DNA of 44,978 nucleotides from an uncultured Bacteroidales bacterium (lineage in GTDB: Bacteria > Bacteroidota > Bacteroidia > Bacteroidales > F082): NCBI GenBank assembly GCA_946405575.1, contig CAMJHP010000020.1:1-44978 (forward strand), given 5' to 3'. The position numbers were made by a program, and so were the translations under genes. This document shows positions 17,570 through 25,805 of this stretch, piece after piece. A model generated the notes under the pieces. That model saw only the letters and a list, made by a program, of their open reading frames with translations, made no database searches and was not told where the DNA came from. Within the stretch, counting starts at the first letter, position 1. The number at the start of each line of letters is the position of its first letter.

Positions 17570-18790
17570 ATGGATATTCTGAACCTTATAAGGATTTCGG
17601 TTAAAGCGCTGCTACGCAACAAAACGCGCACGGCTCTTTCTATGCTAGGCATTGTGATTGGCATTGCAGCAGTCATTGCCGTGGTCAACTTGGGCGAGGG
17701 ACTGAAACAAAGTACAGCCAATCAATTGTCGGATATGGGCACCAACCTCATTATGGTAATGCGTGCCAATCAGAGGCGTGGTGGTGTTAGTATGGGTTCG
17801 AGCAATGTGCAGTCGCTGAAAGTGCATGACTGCAATTTGATTGCCAAGAACGCTAAGAATGTCACTATGGTCAGCCCTGTGGTGAATAGTGGCGGGCAGT
17901 TGGTGAATGGTTCCAAAAACTGGTCAGGCACGGTGTATGGCGGATCGCCAGACTATCTTGAAATCCGCAAATACGAGATTGCCACTGGTGTCAATTTCAC
18001 CGATGAAGATGTGAAAAAATACGCCAAGGTTGGTTTGATAGGCCAGACCATCGTGGAGGAGCTATTCGATGATGGTGAAGACCCTATTGGCAAGACCATC
18101 CGCGTAGGCAATATGCCGTTTCGGGTTATTGGGACTTTGAAGGAAAGGGGGGAGAATGGTATGGGTATGGATCAGGACGACCTCGTGGTGATGCCTTATA
18201 GCACTGTGCAGAAACGTATGTTGGGCATCGATTACATCCAGCAGATTGTGTGCTCCGCCGCTTCCGAAAATGTGGCAGAGGATGCTGTTGAGGAGATTGA
18301 ATCCATCTTGAGAGCCTCCCACAAGATTCCAGACGGTGGCACTGACGACTTCGAGGTGCGTACCCAACAAGAAATGCTGGAAATGATGTCGTCTATGACA
18401 GGTATGATAACAACGGTTTTGGTCGCCATCGCTTTGATTTCCTTGTTGGTAGGATGTATCGGAATTATGAACATCATGTATGTCACGGTGACGGAGCGCA
18501 CCAAGGAAATAGGTTTGCGTATGTCCATAGGAGCAAAGAACTCCGCCATTCTGTTGCAGTTCCTTACCGAGAGTATCATCTTGAGCCTCATTGGTGGCGT
18601 GATAGGTCTGTTGTTGGGCTTGCTGCTGTCATACGTGGTTTCGTTGGCTATGTCCCTGCCGTATGTTGTTAACGTGGGGTGGATGGTCATATCTTTTGTT
18701 TCGTGCGCTATCCTTGGTCTCATTTCGGGATTCTTCCCCGCATTGAAGGCCTCGCGCACCGACCCGATTAATGCATTAAGATACGAATAA
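17570..18790 (+). CDS. MacB-type ABC transporter permease
   Basis: 406 residues from ATG 17570 (MDILNLIRISVKALLRNKTR), one base after the ATPase stop. The N-terminal helix (TALSMLGIVIGIAAVIAVVN) is followed by a large periplasmic MacB_PCD domain (about 45-270) and three C-terminal helices of the FtsX domain, with the family signature TERTKEIGLRMSIGAKNSAI and the closing FPALKASRTDPINALRYE. This is the four-helix type VII ABC topology. With MacA, the ATPase and TolC it makes a full tripartite pump. Substrate unknown; antibiotics, lipids or peptides are family precedents. Confidence 0.93.
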   Translation: MDILNLIRISVKALLRNKTRTALSMLGIVIGIAAVIAVVNLGEGLKQSTANQLSDMGTNLIMVMRANQRRGGVSMGSSNVQSLKVHDCNLIAKNAKNVTMVSPVVNSGGQLVNGSKNWSGTVYGGSPDYLEIRKYEIATGVNFTDEDVKKYAKVGLIGQTIVEELFDDGEDPIGKTIRVGNMPFRVIGTLKERGENGMGMDQDDLVVMPYSTVQKRMLGIDYIQQIVCSAASENVAEDAVEEIESILRASHKIPDGGTDDFEVRTQQEMLEMMSSMTGMITTVLVAIALISLLVGCIGIMNIMYVTVTERTKEIGLRMSIGAKNSAILLQFLTESIILSLIGGVIGLLLGLLLSYVVSLAMSLPYVVNVGWMVISFVSCAILGLISGFFPALKASRTDPINALRYE

Positions 18791-18799
18791 TCATTGCCT

Positions 18800-19987
18800 A
18801 TGAATAGAAATTATGCGAATAATGGTGTAGATAAATATTTGTCAATCAAAATAATAGTTATTCTTTCGTTGGCCATTACCATTGCCTACTATTTTTTGTA
18901 TACGCTGAATCATTATTTTGGACGGCCTTCTTTCGTCAACAAGGAATCGGAGCAGATAGTAGATAATCCCCAAGGTAAATCAAGGATAATACGGTTTTTG
19001 GATGCCCGTGCCAAGGCACAAGAGCGTAGAGAGGTACCCCCAATGTCACCAGAGGAAGATAAGAAAGATTTTTACCAAAAAGTGGCATTGAACATTCCGT
19101 TTACCTTCATCATGGTTTTTGCGGTGATGATGTATTGTAGAGGCATATTTGGCAAGAGCTTCAGGCGACGAAGCAACGAATTGGTGGTGATTATTTTGGG
19201 AACGTTGGTAATTACGTTTGTTTTGAGTGCCATGATTACCATAATTCAGATGATTATCTTTCCTCGCTGGCCTCATCCAAATAGGACGGTGTTCGCATAT
19301 ATCATGAGGGGTTATCTGGGTGATTGCTCACTGATGGCCATTGTTCTCTTGATGGTGTATTTGGTACGCACTCAATATTTAGGCAAGATGGCCGATGTCG
19401 AGAACGAGTCCCTGCGAGCTGAAAACTTGACCTCGCGTTACGAAACCTTGAAGACCCAGATGGATCCCCATTTCCTCTTCAATTCGCTGAATACCTTGAA
19501 GTCACTCATCGACATTGACACCGCCAAGGCAGAGGATTTTGTCCATCAGCTTTCTTCCGTGTTGCGCTATACTTTAAAGTACGAGGAGGTGGTGACCTTG
19601 GAAAAGGAATTGGATTGTGTGCGTTCCTATTGCAAGATGATGAAAATACGTTATGGCGACAATCTCATTTTCGACCATCACATCAATCATGACAAATACG
19701 ACAATTATTATGTATTGCCTCTTTCCATCCAAGGACTGATTGAAAATGCAATCAAACACAATGTTGTCTCTTCGAAACAACCTTTGACGGTCCATATTTT
19801 GACCGATGATGATAACCATCTGATAATCAGCAATGAGATTCGTTCCAAAATCGGAAAAGAGGAAGGAACTGGCATTGGTTTGGCCAATTTGGCGGAGCGG
19901 TATCGTATCAAATGGAACGAAAATGTTGAAATTTTTGACGATGGAAAGATTTTTAGCGTAACTTTGCCTCTTAAACAAAACGAATAA
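18800..19987 (+). CDS. LytS/YehU-type sensor histidine kinase
   Basis: 395 residues from ATG 18800 (TTG 18794 is two codons earlier). Four hydrophobic segments lie at about 15-36, 97-115, 129-153 and 174-190, so the sensor is membrane-embedded. The His_kinase domain has the family motif MDPHFLFNSLNTLKSLID, with the phospho-accepting His near residue 224, followed by an ATPase domain with LPLSIQGLIENAIKHN (N box) and GTGIGLANLAERY (G box). It lies 9 bases after the permease stop and 5 before its response-regulator gene. The location implies that it senses a pump substrate or envelope signal and controls the pump; that is inference. Confidence 0.92.
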   Translation: MNRNYANNGVDKYLSIKIIVILSLAITIAYYFLYTLNHYFGRPSFVNKESEQIVDNPQGKSRIIRFLDARAKAQERREVPPMSPEEDKKDFYQKVALNIPFTFIMVFAVMMYCRGIFGKSFRRRSNELVVIILGTLVITFVLSAMITIIQMIIFPRWPHPNRTVFAYIMRGYLGDCSLMAIVLLMVYLVRTQYLGKMADVENESLRAENLTSRYETLKTQMDPHFLFNSLNTLKSLIDIDTAKAEDFVHQLSSVLRYTLKYEEVVTLEKELDCVRSYCKMMKIRYGDNLIFDHHINHDKYDNYYVLPLSIQGLIENAIKHNVVSSKQPLTVHILTDDDNHLIISNEIRSKIGKEEGTGIGLANLAERYRIKWNENVEIFDDGKIFSVTLPLKQNE

Positions 19988-19992
19988 ACACT

Positions 19993-20751
19993 ATGAAAGC
20001 ACTGATTATTGAAGATGAAGTCATGGCTGCGAAAGCGCTGAAGAAGCTTCTTTGTGAGGTCAGCCCAGGTATTGAAATTGTTGGCATTCTTGAAACCATC
20101 GAGGATAGCGTCGAATGGATAGAGGAGAATCCTGTGCCCGATGTGATCTTTATGGATATCCATTTGGCTGACGGATCCTCATTTGCCATTTTCGATAAGG
20201 TCAACATCACCTGCCCTGTCATTTTCACTACTGCTTACGATGAGTATGCGCTCAAGGCTTTTGAGGTAAACAGTATCGACTATCTGCTGAAGCCTGTCAG
20301 TAAAGAGGCATTGGAACGTGCTATGCACAAATTCCTTACATTGTCGGAGACCCGTGTTAACACTGATCAAATTGACAAACTTATGACCCAATTGGGCGAG
20401 AAGAAGAAATTCAGGAACTATTTTTTGCTTCCCGAGCGCGACAAGCTCGTCCCATTGTCTGTCAGTAATGTGGCTTATGCGTACATTGAAGCCAAGACGG
20501 TAAAGATGGTTACATACGATGGCAAATCTTACTATTTGACTCAGACTTTGGACGACTTGATTGCACAGTTGGATCCACACGAGTTTTTCCGTGCCAACCG
20601 TCAGTTCGTCGTTGCGCGTCAGGCTATTAAGGATGTTTCAGTTTGGTTCGGTAACAAATTGGCAATCAACCTTACGATGGAGACCCCGGAACGAATTATC
20701 GTGAGCAAGGCCAGAGTGGGTGAATTTAAGTTTTGGTTTACCAAGCAATAG
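19993..20751 (+). CDS. LytTR-family response regulator
   Basis: 252 residues. The receiver domain (1-120) has the acidic pocket IIEDE, the phospho-acceptor Asp55 in VIFMDIHLADGSS, and the TTAYDEYALKAFEVNSIDYL / LLKPV switch motif. A LytTR DNA-binding domain follows (about 150-250; EFFRANRQFVVARQAIKDV, RIIVSKARVGEFKFWF). LytTR proteins bind pairs of short direct repeats. It closes the pump/two-component block. No terminator is evident after it. Confidence 0.94.
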   Translation: MKALIIEDEVMAAKALKKLLCEVSPGIEIVGILETIEDSVEWIEENPVPDVIFMDIHLADGSSFAIFDKVNITCPVIFTTAYDEYALKAFEVNSIDYLLKPVSKEALERAMHKFLTLSETRVNTDQIDKLMTQLGEKKKFRNYFLLPERDKLVPLSVSNVAYAYIEAKTVKMVTYDGKSYYLTQTLDDLIAQLDPHEFFRANRQFVVARQAIKDVSVWFGNKLAINLTMETPERIIVSKARVGEFKFWFTKQ

Positions 20752-21079
20752 GTTTGTTCCTCCAAAAATTGCTGCTAACGGTGTGTTTGTTTTGTCTGTC
20801 AGGCGTCTGGTGTGGCATTGTAATACGGATCTAAGATAGACTTCATCGTTATGGTCGGGGCATTCGCGATGTGTTTTGGTATTTTTTTCGTTTCATGATA
20901 GAAAGTGCTGTCATTAGTGATGCACTCATTCCGCTGATGATGAAAAAAGCATGAACAATAAGTGAAATGTGTTTTTGGTGATGAGACTGGTTTTGTTTAT
21001 AATATATTGATTAATAGCTTTTTAAACAATAAAAAGAAAAAAAGTTGTAGAAAAACGTCCAACATAAGGAAAAAGGTTG
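20752..21079. other. Intergenic stretch with no supported gene
   Basis: About 330 bases between the LytTR gene and the tRNA promoter. No reading frame with coding character, no clear terminator and no convincing repeat was seen. The right half is A/T rich. Confidence 0.5.
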
Positions 21080-21087
21080 TACTTTTG
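21080..21087 (+). promoter_or_regulatory. -7 element of tRNA-Lys
   Basis: TACTTTTG matches TAnnTTTG and lies 15 bases upstream of the tRNA 5' end. No clear -33 TTTG at the usual spacing. Confidence 0.55.
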
Positions 21088-21102
21088 TACCCACAAAACG
21101 AT

Positions 21103-21175
21103 GCTTCCGTAGCTCAGTTGGTAGAGCACCTGACTCTTAATCAGGGTGTCCAGGGTTCGACCCCCTGCGGGAGTA
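21103..21175 (+). tRNA. tRNA-Lys (anticodon CTT)
   Basis: 73 bases folding into a full cloverleaf: acceptor GCTTCCG / CGGGAGT with G-T wobbles, D-arm AGCTCAGTTGGTAGAGC, anticodon stem CCTGA / TCAGG around loop CTCTTAA (anticodon CTT, reads AAG), T-arm with GTTCGAC, discriminator A. CCA is not encoded. It sits at the left edge of the accessory region, as tRNA genes often do at island boundaries, but no second copy of its 3' end was seen downstream. Confidence 0.97.
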
Positions 21176-21177
21176 CA

Positions 21178-21208
21178 AAAAGAACCGCTAAATAGCGGTT
21201 TTTTTTGT
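21178..21208 (+). terminator. Terminator of tRNA-Lys
   Basis: AACCGCTA / TAGCGGTT stem followed by T8, immediately after the tRNA. Confidence 0.9.
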
Positions 21209-21220
21209 GTCAAAGTTGAA

Positions 21221-21255
21221 TTTGGTAGAAGATTTTGCAAAAACTTTCTACCAAA
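21221..21255 (+). promoter_or_regulatory. Inverted-repeat operator candidate of the first AbiEi gene
   Basis: Perfect 10-bp inverted repeat TTTGGTAGAA (21221-21230) / TTCTACCAAA (21246-21255), ending 11 bases before the ATG. A weak -7-like AGATTTTGC lies between the arms. AbiEi antitoxins are known to repress their own promoter by binding inverted repeats, so this is the natural operator; binding itself is inference. Confidence 0.65.
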
Positions 21256-21266
21256 AATAAACAAAA

Positions 21267-21890
21267 ATGAGCATCGAGGATAAAATAAGGAATCAGATTA
21301 AGAGTGATGAGGCGGGAGCGTTGTATTTCATTTCCGACTTTGCCGAGCATGGTAATGATGTGTTTATCAGCCGTGTATTGTCAGAGTGCGTCAATGACGG
21401 ATTGCTGTTACGTATAGCCAATGGAATTTATTGCAAACCGATTGAAACAAGATTTGGCCCGCTTTTTCCTTCGGTTGAAGAGTTAGTCAAAGCTATTGCC
21501 CGTCGTGATAACGCACAGATACTGCCCACAGGGGAGACTGCGCAAAACCAGTTGGGACTTTCAACTCAGGTGCCGATGAATTCTGTTTATCTCACGTCTG
21601 GATCAGCAAGGAAATTGGTTTTACGAGGACGTACCGTTACGCTGAAAAGGTCGGTGCCTCGGAACTTTGCTTGCAAAAACGACTTTATGGCGGCATTAAT
21701 CCAGGCTTTGAAATCCATTGGAAAAGCTAATTTGACCGAAGAACACTTGAGTACCATAGTGGGATTATTGAAGGAACATCTTGATGATGCCACATACGCT
21801 GATGACCTGAAAACAGCTCCTATTTGGGTTAGAAAAATGCTCTCAGAAATCATTCGTAATATCAAGCAACAAGAACTGGCAACAACATGA
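21267..21890 (+). CDS. AbiEi-like antitoxin / DUF6088 protein (copy 1)
   Basis: A 207-residue winged-helix-type protein of the DUF6088 / AbiEi antitoxin group. The N-terminus (about 1-60) is the DNA-binding domain, ending in the family segment LLRIANGIYCKP. The rest has AQNQLGLSTQVPMNSVYLTS, a diagnostic motif shared with the second copy at 27531, and a Leu/Ile-rich C-terminus. In type IV toxin-antitoxin modules this protein represses the operon and neutralises the AbiEii nucleotidyltransferase. The frame is intact, with an inverted repeat just upstream, but the toxin gene overlapping its 3' end is decayed. Retained alone, it could serve as a regulator or protect against a related toxin. Confidence 0.85.
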   Translation: MSIEDKIRNQIKSDEAGALYFISDFAEHGNDVFISRVLSECVNDGLLLRIANGIYCKPIETRFGPLFPSVEELVKAIARRDNAQILPTGETAQNQLGLSTQVPMNSVYLTSGSARKLVLRGRTVTLKRSVPRNFACKNDFMAALIQALKSIGKANLTEEHLSTIVGLLKEHLDDATYADDLKTAPIWVRKMLSEIIRNIKQQELATT

Positions 21891-22293
21891 CATCAACGAT
21901 AGGAGGGTAATGCTCCAACAAGTCGCCGACAGTATCCATCTTCCCGATTATGCCATTGAAAAAGACTGGTGGGTGACAATGGTACTGAAGGGCTCTGTTT
22001 GAAACGGATTGTGCACCATTTTTGGAGTTTAGGCGGTACAAGTCTCAGCAAAGGATGGAACTTGATTGAAAGATTTTCGGAGGACATCGACCTGACCATA
22101 GACCATACCTTCTTTACGAACGACATCACCAATAACAACCAATTGAAGAACCTGCGAAAAAAGTGCCACAAATATGTCATCGACAATTTGACCAAGCAGT
22201 TGGCAACGGCTTTGACACGAATGGGGTTGCAAGGATTTGATGTCGTATCAAAAACCGTTGATGAGGAGGGATTTGTAAAAACTGCAATTTTGT
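21887..22293 (+). pseudogene. Decayed AbiEii-type nucleotidyltransferase toxin (N-terminal half only)
   Basis: ATG 21887 overlaps the antitoxin stop, as in intact abiE modules. The family sequence is readable only by changing frame: MTS, then NDRRVMLQQVADS and LPDYAIEKDWWVT in another frame, a shift at the GGG near 21990 to ALFETDCAPF, and another shift to LGGTSLSKGWNLIERFSEDI, which holds the nucleotidyltransferase motif GGTSLSK..(x)n..SEDIDL. At least three single-base shifts are needed. It then ends at about 22293, with the C-terminal half missing, exactly where the repeat at 22296 begins. Not expected to give active toxin. Confidence 0.8.
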
Positions 22294-22295
22294 AA

Positions 22296-22404
22296 GTAAC
22301 TGTTCAAAATCAAACTGCCTTATCCTTTGACTTCGGGACACGGGACTTGGAGACAAGCCGATGTCCCGTAGTCTCGCGTCTTTTATGTAAACTAAATTTG
22401 CTCA
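22296..22404 (+). repeat. Left copy of a diverged inverted repeat around the R-M block
   Basis: Begins TAACTGTTCAAAATCAAAC and ends TTTTATGTAAACTAAATTTG CTCA; the reverse complement of 34828-34945 has the same ends (AACTGTTCAGAATCAAAC; TTTTATGTAAACTAATCTTG CTCA) with a more diverged interior. Both interiors hold ACGGGACTT and short dyads (here CGGGACA 22334-22340 / TGTCCCG 22362-22368). Confidence 0.8.
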
Positions 22405-22432
22405 CCTACTTATTTAATCAGAAAACATTCAC

Positions 22433-22440
22433 TATTTTTG
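22433..22440 (+). promoter_or_regulatory. -7 element for hsdM
   Basis: TATTTTTG followed by C matches TAnnTTTG, giving a leader of about 115 bases before hsdM. A second match, TAAATTTG, lies at 22393-22400. No -33 TTTG at proper spacing for either. Confidence 0.5.
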
Positions 22441-22451
22441 CACCAACCACT

Positions 22452-22520
22452 AATAAAGATGGAGAAAAACGCTTTGGCGGTGCGATTTTGAATTATGTGG
22501 AAAAGGTTCAGAATGAGTGA
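22452..22520 (+). pseudogene. Short coding remnant ahead of hsdM
   Basis: In the frame NKDGEKRFGGAILNYVEKVQ, ending in NE and TGA, about 22 codons read like the C-terminal tail of a lost protein: charged, no start codon in frame close by. The family is not recognised. It may instead be chance. Confidence 0.25.
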
Positions 22521-22561
22521 GCTAATAAGGATTTAATTTGCAAACAAAACAATAATACGAT

Positions 22562-24352
22562 ATGACCGAACAGGAACTTGCCAGTATGATCTGGGACGTG
22601 AAGGAAACGATTCGCGACACTTATAGCGATGCGGAGGTGGAGGATGTGATTCTGCCTTTTACGCTGCTGCGACGCATGGACTGCATCTTGCTGCCTGTGC
22701 GCAACGAGATTGAAGCGGAGTTGGCCAAATACCCCGACGAGAAGACTAAGGAGGTGGTGCTGAAATCGCTGATGCGGAAGCATAAGCTTCAGTTCTATAA
22801 CACCTCGGGCTTCACGATGAGCAGCTTGCTGGCCAAGCCTGCGGCCATTGGCCCTAACTTCAAGCTGTATCTGGAGGGCTATACGGACAATATCAAGGAT
22901 ATCATGAATAACTTCACGCATGAGGATGCGGAGAATGGCGACCTGACGAAGATCTATAGCCGCCTGCTGCGCGAGAACCTGCTGTATCAGGTGACGCAAC
23001 AGTTTGCCAATATCGACCTCAGCCCCGAACAGGTGGATAACGCGAAGATGGGCACCATCTTCGAAATCATTATCCGCCGCGCGAAGGAAACGACTAACAC
23101 CAAGGCGGGACAGTTTTACACGCCGAGGGATATTGTGAGGACGCTGGTTTCGTTGGTGCTGTGCGGCAAGGAGGATGACATTCAGGTGCCTGGGCGACAC
23201 TTCTCCATCTACGACCCCTGCTGCGGCACGGGCGGCATCCTGACCGAGGCGAAGAAGCACATCGAAGCCGAGGCGAAGCGGGCGGGCAGGAATGACGTGA
23301 AGGTGATTCTGAACGGACAGGAACTGAACGAGAAGACCTACGCCATCTGTAAGGCCGACATGCTGCTGACGGGCGAACTGATGAGCGGTGACATTGAGGT
23401 GGGCGACACGCTGGCCAACGACAAGTTTGCTGGCAAGACCTTCAACTATATGCTGGCCAACCCTCCGTTTGGGGTGGACTGGAAGAAGATTGAGAAGAAG
23501 ATCACTGCGGAGGCCGAAGACCCCAACGGGCGTTTTGCAGCCGGACTGCCAAGCACTAACGATGGATCGCTGCTGTTTCTGCAACACATGATTAGCAAGA
23601 TGGACGCGGACAATGGCTCGCGCATCGGCATCGTGCTGAACGGCTCGCCGCTCTTCAACGGCGACGCCGGAAGCGGCTGGAGCAACATCCGCAAGAGCAT
23701 CCTTGAACGCGACTTGCTGGATGCCATCGTGGCCATACCCAAGTGCCTGTTCTACAGCACTGGCATTGCTACATATTTGTGGATTCTTGACAACAAGAAG
23801 CCTGAAAGCCATAAGGGCAAGGTGCTGTTTGTTAACGCGGAGAGCCAAGAGGAGTTTGCGGAGCTGCTGCAAAAGAACCTCGGGCAGAAGCGTTACAGCA
23901 TTACCGAGACGGCCACGGCGAGGATTGTGGAGCTGTACCGCAACTATGAGAATGCGGAGATGACGCTTGGCGGCGAGACGGTGCCTGTGGCGAAGCTGAT
24001 GGATAGAGAAGACTTTCTCTATACCAAGGTGACCGTGGAGCGGCCATTGCGCGACGAAAAGGGCGAGCCTGTGCTGAAGAAGGGCAAGGTGCAACCCGAC
24101 AGCAGCTTGCGCGACACGGAGCGCATTCCGATGAAGACGGATATTGACACCTACTTTAAGGATGAGGTGCTGCGGTTTGTGCCTGATGCCTGGATGGACA
24201 GGACGAAGGACAAGGTGGGCTGTGAGTTCCCATTTACTAAGCTGTTCTATCGATACAAGCCGCTGCGCTCGTGTGACGAGATCCTTGCTGAGCTGACGGC
24301 CTTAGATAAGGAAATGGAAAAGGAGTTGGCCAATCTGAAAACTCAAGAATGA
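22562..24352 (+). CDS. hsdM: Type I restriction-modification methyltransferase subunit M
   Basis: A 596-residue N6-adenine methyltransferase. An N-terminal helical HsdM_N domain (1-150; MIWDVKETIRDTYSDAEVED, FTLLRRMDCIL) is followed by the family stretch AGQFYTPRDIV (182-192), SAM-binding motif I DPCCGTGG (218-225) and catalytic motif IV NPPFG (300-304). The protein is longer than common 500-530-residue HsdM, with an extended C-terminus (about 520-596). Two HsdM and one HsdS form the modification enzyme; adding HsdR gives the nuclease. The sequence is visibly richer in G and C than its flanks, suggesting transfer. It ends 13 bases before the AlbA-type gene. Confidence 0.96.
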   Translation: MTEQELASMIWDVKETIRDTYSDAEVEDVILPFTLLRRMDCILLPVRNEIEAELAKYPDEKTKEVVLKSLMRKHKLQFYNTSGFTMSSLLAKPAAIGPNFKLYLEGYTDNIKDIMNNFTHEDAENGDLTKIYSRLLRENLLYQVTQQFANIDLSPEQVDNAKMGTIFEIIIRRAKETTNTKAGQFYTPRDIVRTLVSLVLCGKEDDIQVPGRHFSIYDPCCGTGGILTEAKKHIEAEAKRAGRNDVKVILNGQELNEKTYAICKADMLLTGELMSGDIEVGDTLANDKFAGKTFNYMLANPPFGVDWKKIEKKITAEAEDPNGRFAAGLPSTNDGSLLFLQHMISKMDADNGSRIGIVLNGSPLFNGDAGSGWSNIRKSILERDLLDAIVAIPKCLFYSTGIATYLWILDNKKPESHKGKVLFVNAESQEEFAELLQKNLGQKRYSITETATARIVELYRNYENAEMTLGGETVPVAKLMDREDFLYTKVTVERPLRDEKGEPVLKKGKVQPDSSLRDTERIPMKTDIDTYFKDEVLRFVPDAWMDRTKDKVGCEFPFTKLFYRYKPLRSCDEILAELTALDKEMEKELANLKTQE

Positions 24353-24365
24353 TGGAGGGGGCGTT

Positions 24366-25805
24366 ATGAAATTATTGAAAAGCGAAAATCGGAACGTGGA
24401 ATTTAAGAGGTCGTGGCACGACGATTACCTAAAATGGATCTGTGCTTTCGCCAACACAGAAGGAGGATCACTTTATATTGGTGTTGAAGATAACGGCGAA
24501 GTGTGTGGCGTGTCTGATTCACACAAGCTTTCAGAGGATATTCCGAACAAGATATTAAGTGCTATGGGCTTGATTTGCGATGTTGAAGTGTTAACTGATG
24601 ACGGCAAGCAATATATCAAAGTTTCAGTTGGGAAATATCCTTTTCCGGTGAGCTATCATGGGCGGTATTATAAGCGTTCTGGCTCCACCACACAAGAGGT
24701 CACGGGCCATGAACTCGACAAGATGATCCTCTCGGTACAAGGCCGCACTTGGGACAGCGTCCCTGTTCCCAATGTTACCGCTGACGACCTTGACAACGAC
24801 TCTGTCAAGATCTTCAAAAACAAGGCACTCGAACACAATCGTCTCGACCGAGAATCACTCGATGTGCCCAACGACGTATTGCTGCGTAACCTGCGTTTGT
24901 ACGAGAATGACTATCTTACAAAAGCCGCTGTGATGTGTTTCCATCCCGATCCCGAGAAGTTTGCCACTTGTGCTTACATCAAAATCGGTTTCTTTGCCGA
25001 CAATGATGCCGATATTCTTTATCAGGACGAGATACACGGCTCGTTGATTTTGCAGGTGGAAAAGGCTATGGACCTGATTTACACAAAGTATATGAAGGCT
25101 CTCATTAGTTATGAAGGTATCAATCGGCAGGAGACCTTCTTCTTTCCAAAGGAGGCATTCCGCGAGTTGCTTCTCAACGCTGTCATCCATCGGGATTACA
25201 TGCGTCCCACGCCCATACAAATCAGAGTGTATGCCCACAAAATACGCATTTGGAACATTGGCAAAATGCCAGAGGAGGTGTCTGTTGAGAAACTCTTTGA
25301 GTCTCATCCTTCAGAGCCACGTAACCCTAACATTGCCAACGTTTTTTTCAAGGCTGGGTATGTTGAAAGTTGGGGACGTGGTTACAAGAATATCGCCGAC
25401 ATCTGTGCCTTCCGAAAGGCTGTGCTACCCGTTCCCCAAGAAAACTCTGGTGGACTGATGGTGGAGTGCCTTCCAAGCGAGAAATACCTTGAAGCTGAAT
25501 TTGGCCAGGGGAGAATTGTGGCACACGACACCCAAAGCAATACCCATGAGCCTGACAATTGCACAGAAATTGCCCAGAAATTGCCCAGAAACTGCCCAGA
25601 AATTGCCCAGAAAACATTACTTGCCCTGATAAATAATCCAAAGGCTTCAATCAAAGCACTATCTGTTGAGACAGGCTTGTCGGAACGTACGATAAAATAT
25701 CATCTGAAACTCTTGAAAGATGGAGGCTTCATAGAGCGTGTTGGTTCCGACAGGAGTGGCTATTGGAGCATTATCGACCCAAACAAAACCCAACAACAAC
25801 TATGA
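24366..25805 (+). CDS. Schlafen/AlbA_2-domain, RecG-like ATP-binding protein with C-terminal HTH
   Basis: 479 residues. The AlbA_2 domain (about 5-115) shows ENRNVEFKRSWHDDYLKWIC, AFANTEGGSLYIGVEDNGEV and KRSGSTTQEV. A GHKL-type HATPase_c_4 segment follows (about 255-375; FRELLLNAVIHRDY, then FFKAGYVESWGRGYKNI). A C-terminal winged helix (about 420-475; SIKALSVETGLSERTIKYHL) suggests DNA binding. Between the last two lies an 11-bp tandem repeat. A strong RBS (GGAGGGGG) precedes ATG 24366. The gene lies within the hsdMS operon and its stop overlaps the hsdS start (ATGA), so it is made with the modification enzyme. Family members are regulators or defence-associated; its role here is unknown. 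Confidence 0.9.
   Translation: MKLLKSENRNVEFKRSWHDDYLKWICAFANTEGGSLYIGVEDNGEVCGVSDSHKLSEDIPNKILSAMGLICDVEVLTDDGKQYIKVSVGKYPFPVSYHGRYYKRSGSTTQEVTGHELDKMILSVQGRTWDSVPVPNVTADDLDNDSVKIFKNKALEHNRLDRESLDVPNDVLLRNLRLYENDYLTKAAVMCFHPDPEKFATCAYIKIGFFADNDADILYQDEIHGSLILQVEKAMDLIYTKYMKALISYEGINRQETFFFPKEAFRELLLNAVIHRDYMRPTPIQIRVYAHKIRIWNIGKMPEEVSVEKLFESHPSEPRNPNIANVFFKAGYVESWGRGYKNIADICAFRKAVLPVPQENSGGLMVECLPSEKYLEAEFGQGRIVAHDTQSNTHEPDNCTEIAQKLPRNCPEIAQKTLLALINNPKASIKALSVETGLSERTIKYHLKLLKDGGFIERVGSDRSGYWSIIDPNKTQQQL
25561..25615 (+). repeat. Five 11-bp tandem repeats inside the AlbA-type gene
   Basis: GCACAGAAATT, GCCCAGAAATT, GCCCAGAAACT, GCCCAGAAATT, GCCCAGAAAAC: five contiguous units of 11 bases, encoding an IAQKLPRNCPEIAQK linker just before the HTH domain. 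Since 11 is not a multiple of 3, gain or loss of one or two units shifts the frame; three units keep it. Confidence 0.92.

Noticed and set aside
20962-21195. 77-codon frame (and an antisense frame) over the tRNA
   Set aside because: Runs through tRNA-Lys and its promoter.
21103-22404. tRNA-Lys as integration site with attL/attR
   Set aside because: No integrase and no repeated tRNA 3' segment was found in the window; the repeats that bracket the island do not match the tRNA.
22508-24094. 528-codon open frame on the minus strand opposite hsdM
   Set aside because: hsdM has all its catalytic motifs on the plus strand. The antisense frame is rich in Leu, His, Arg and Val without domains, an expected by-product of G/C-ending codons in hsdM.
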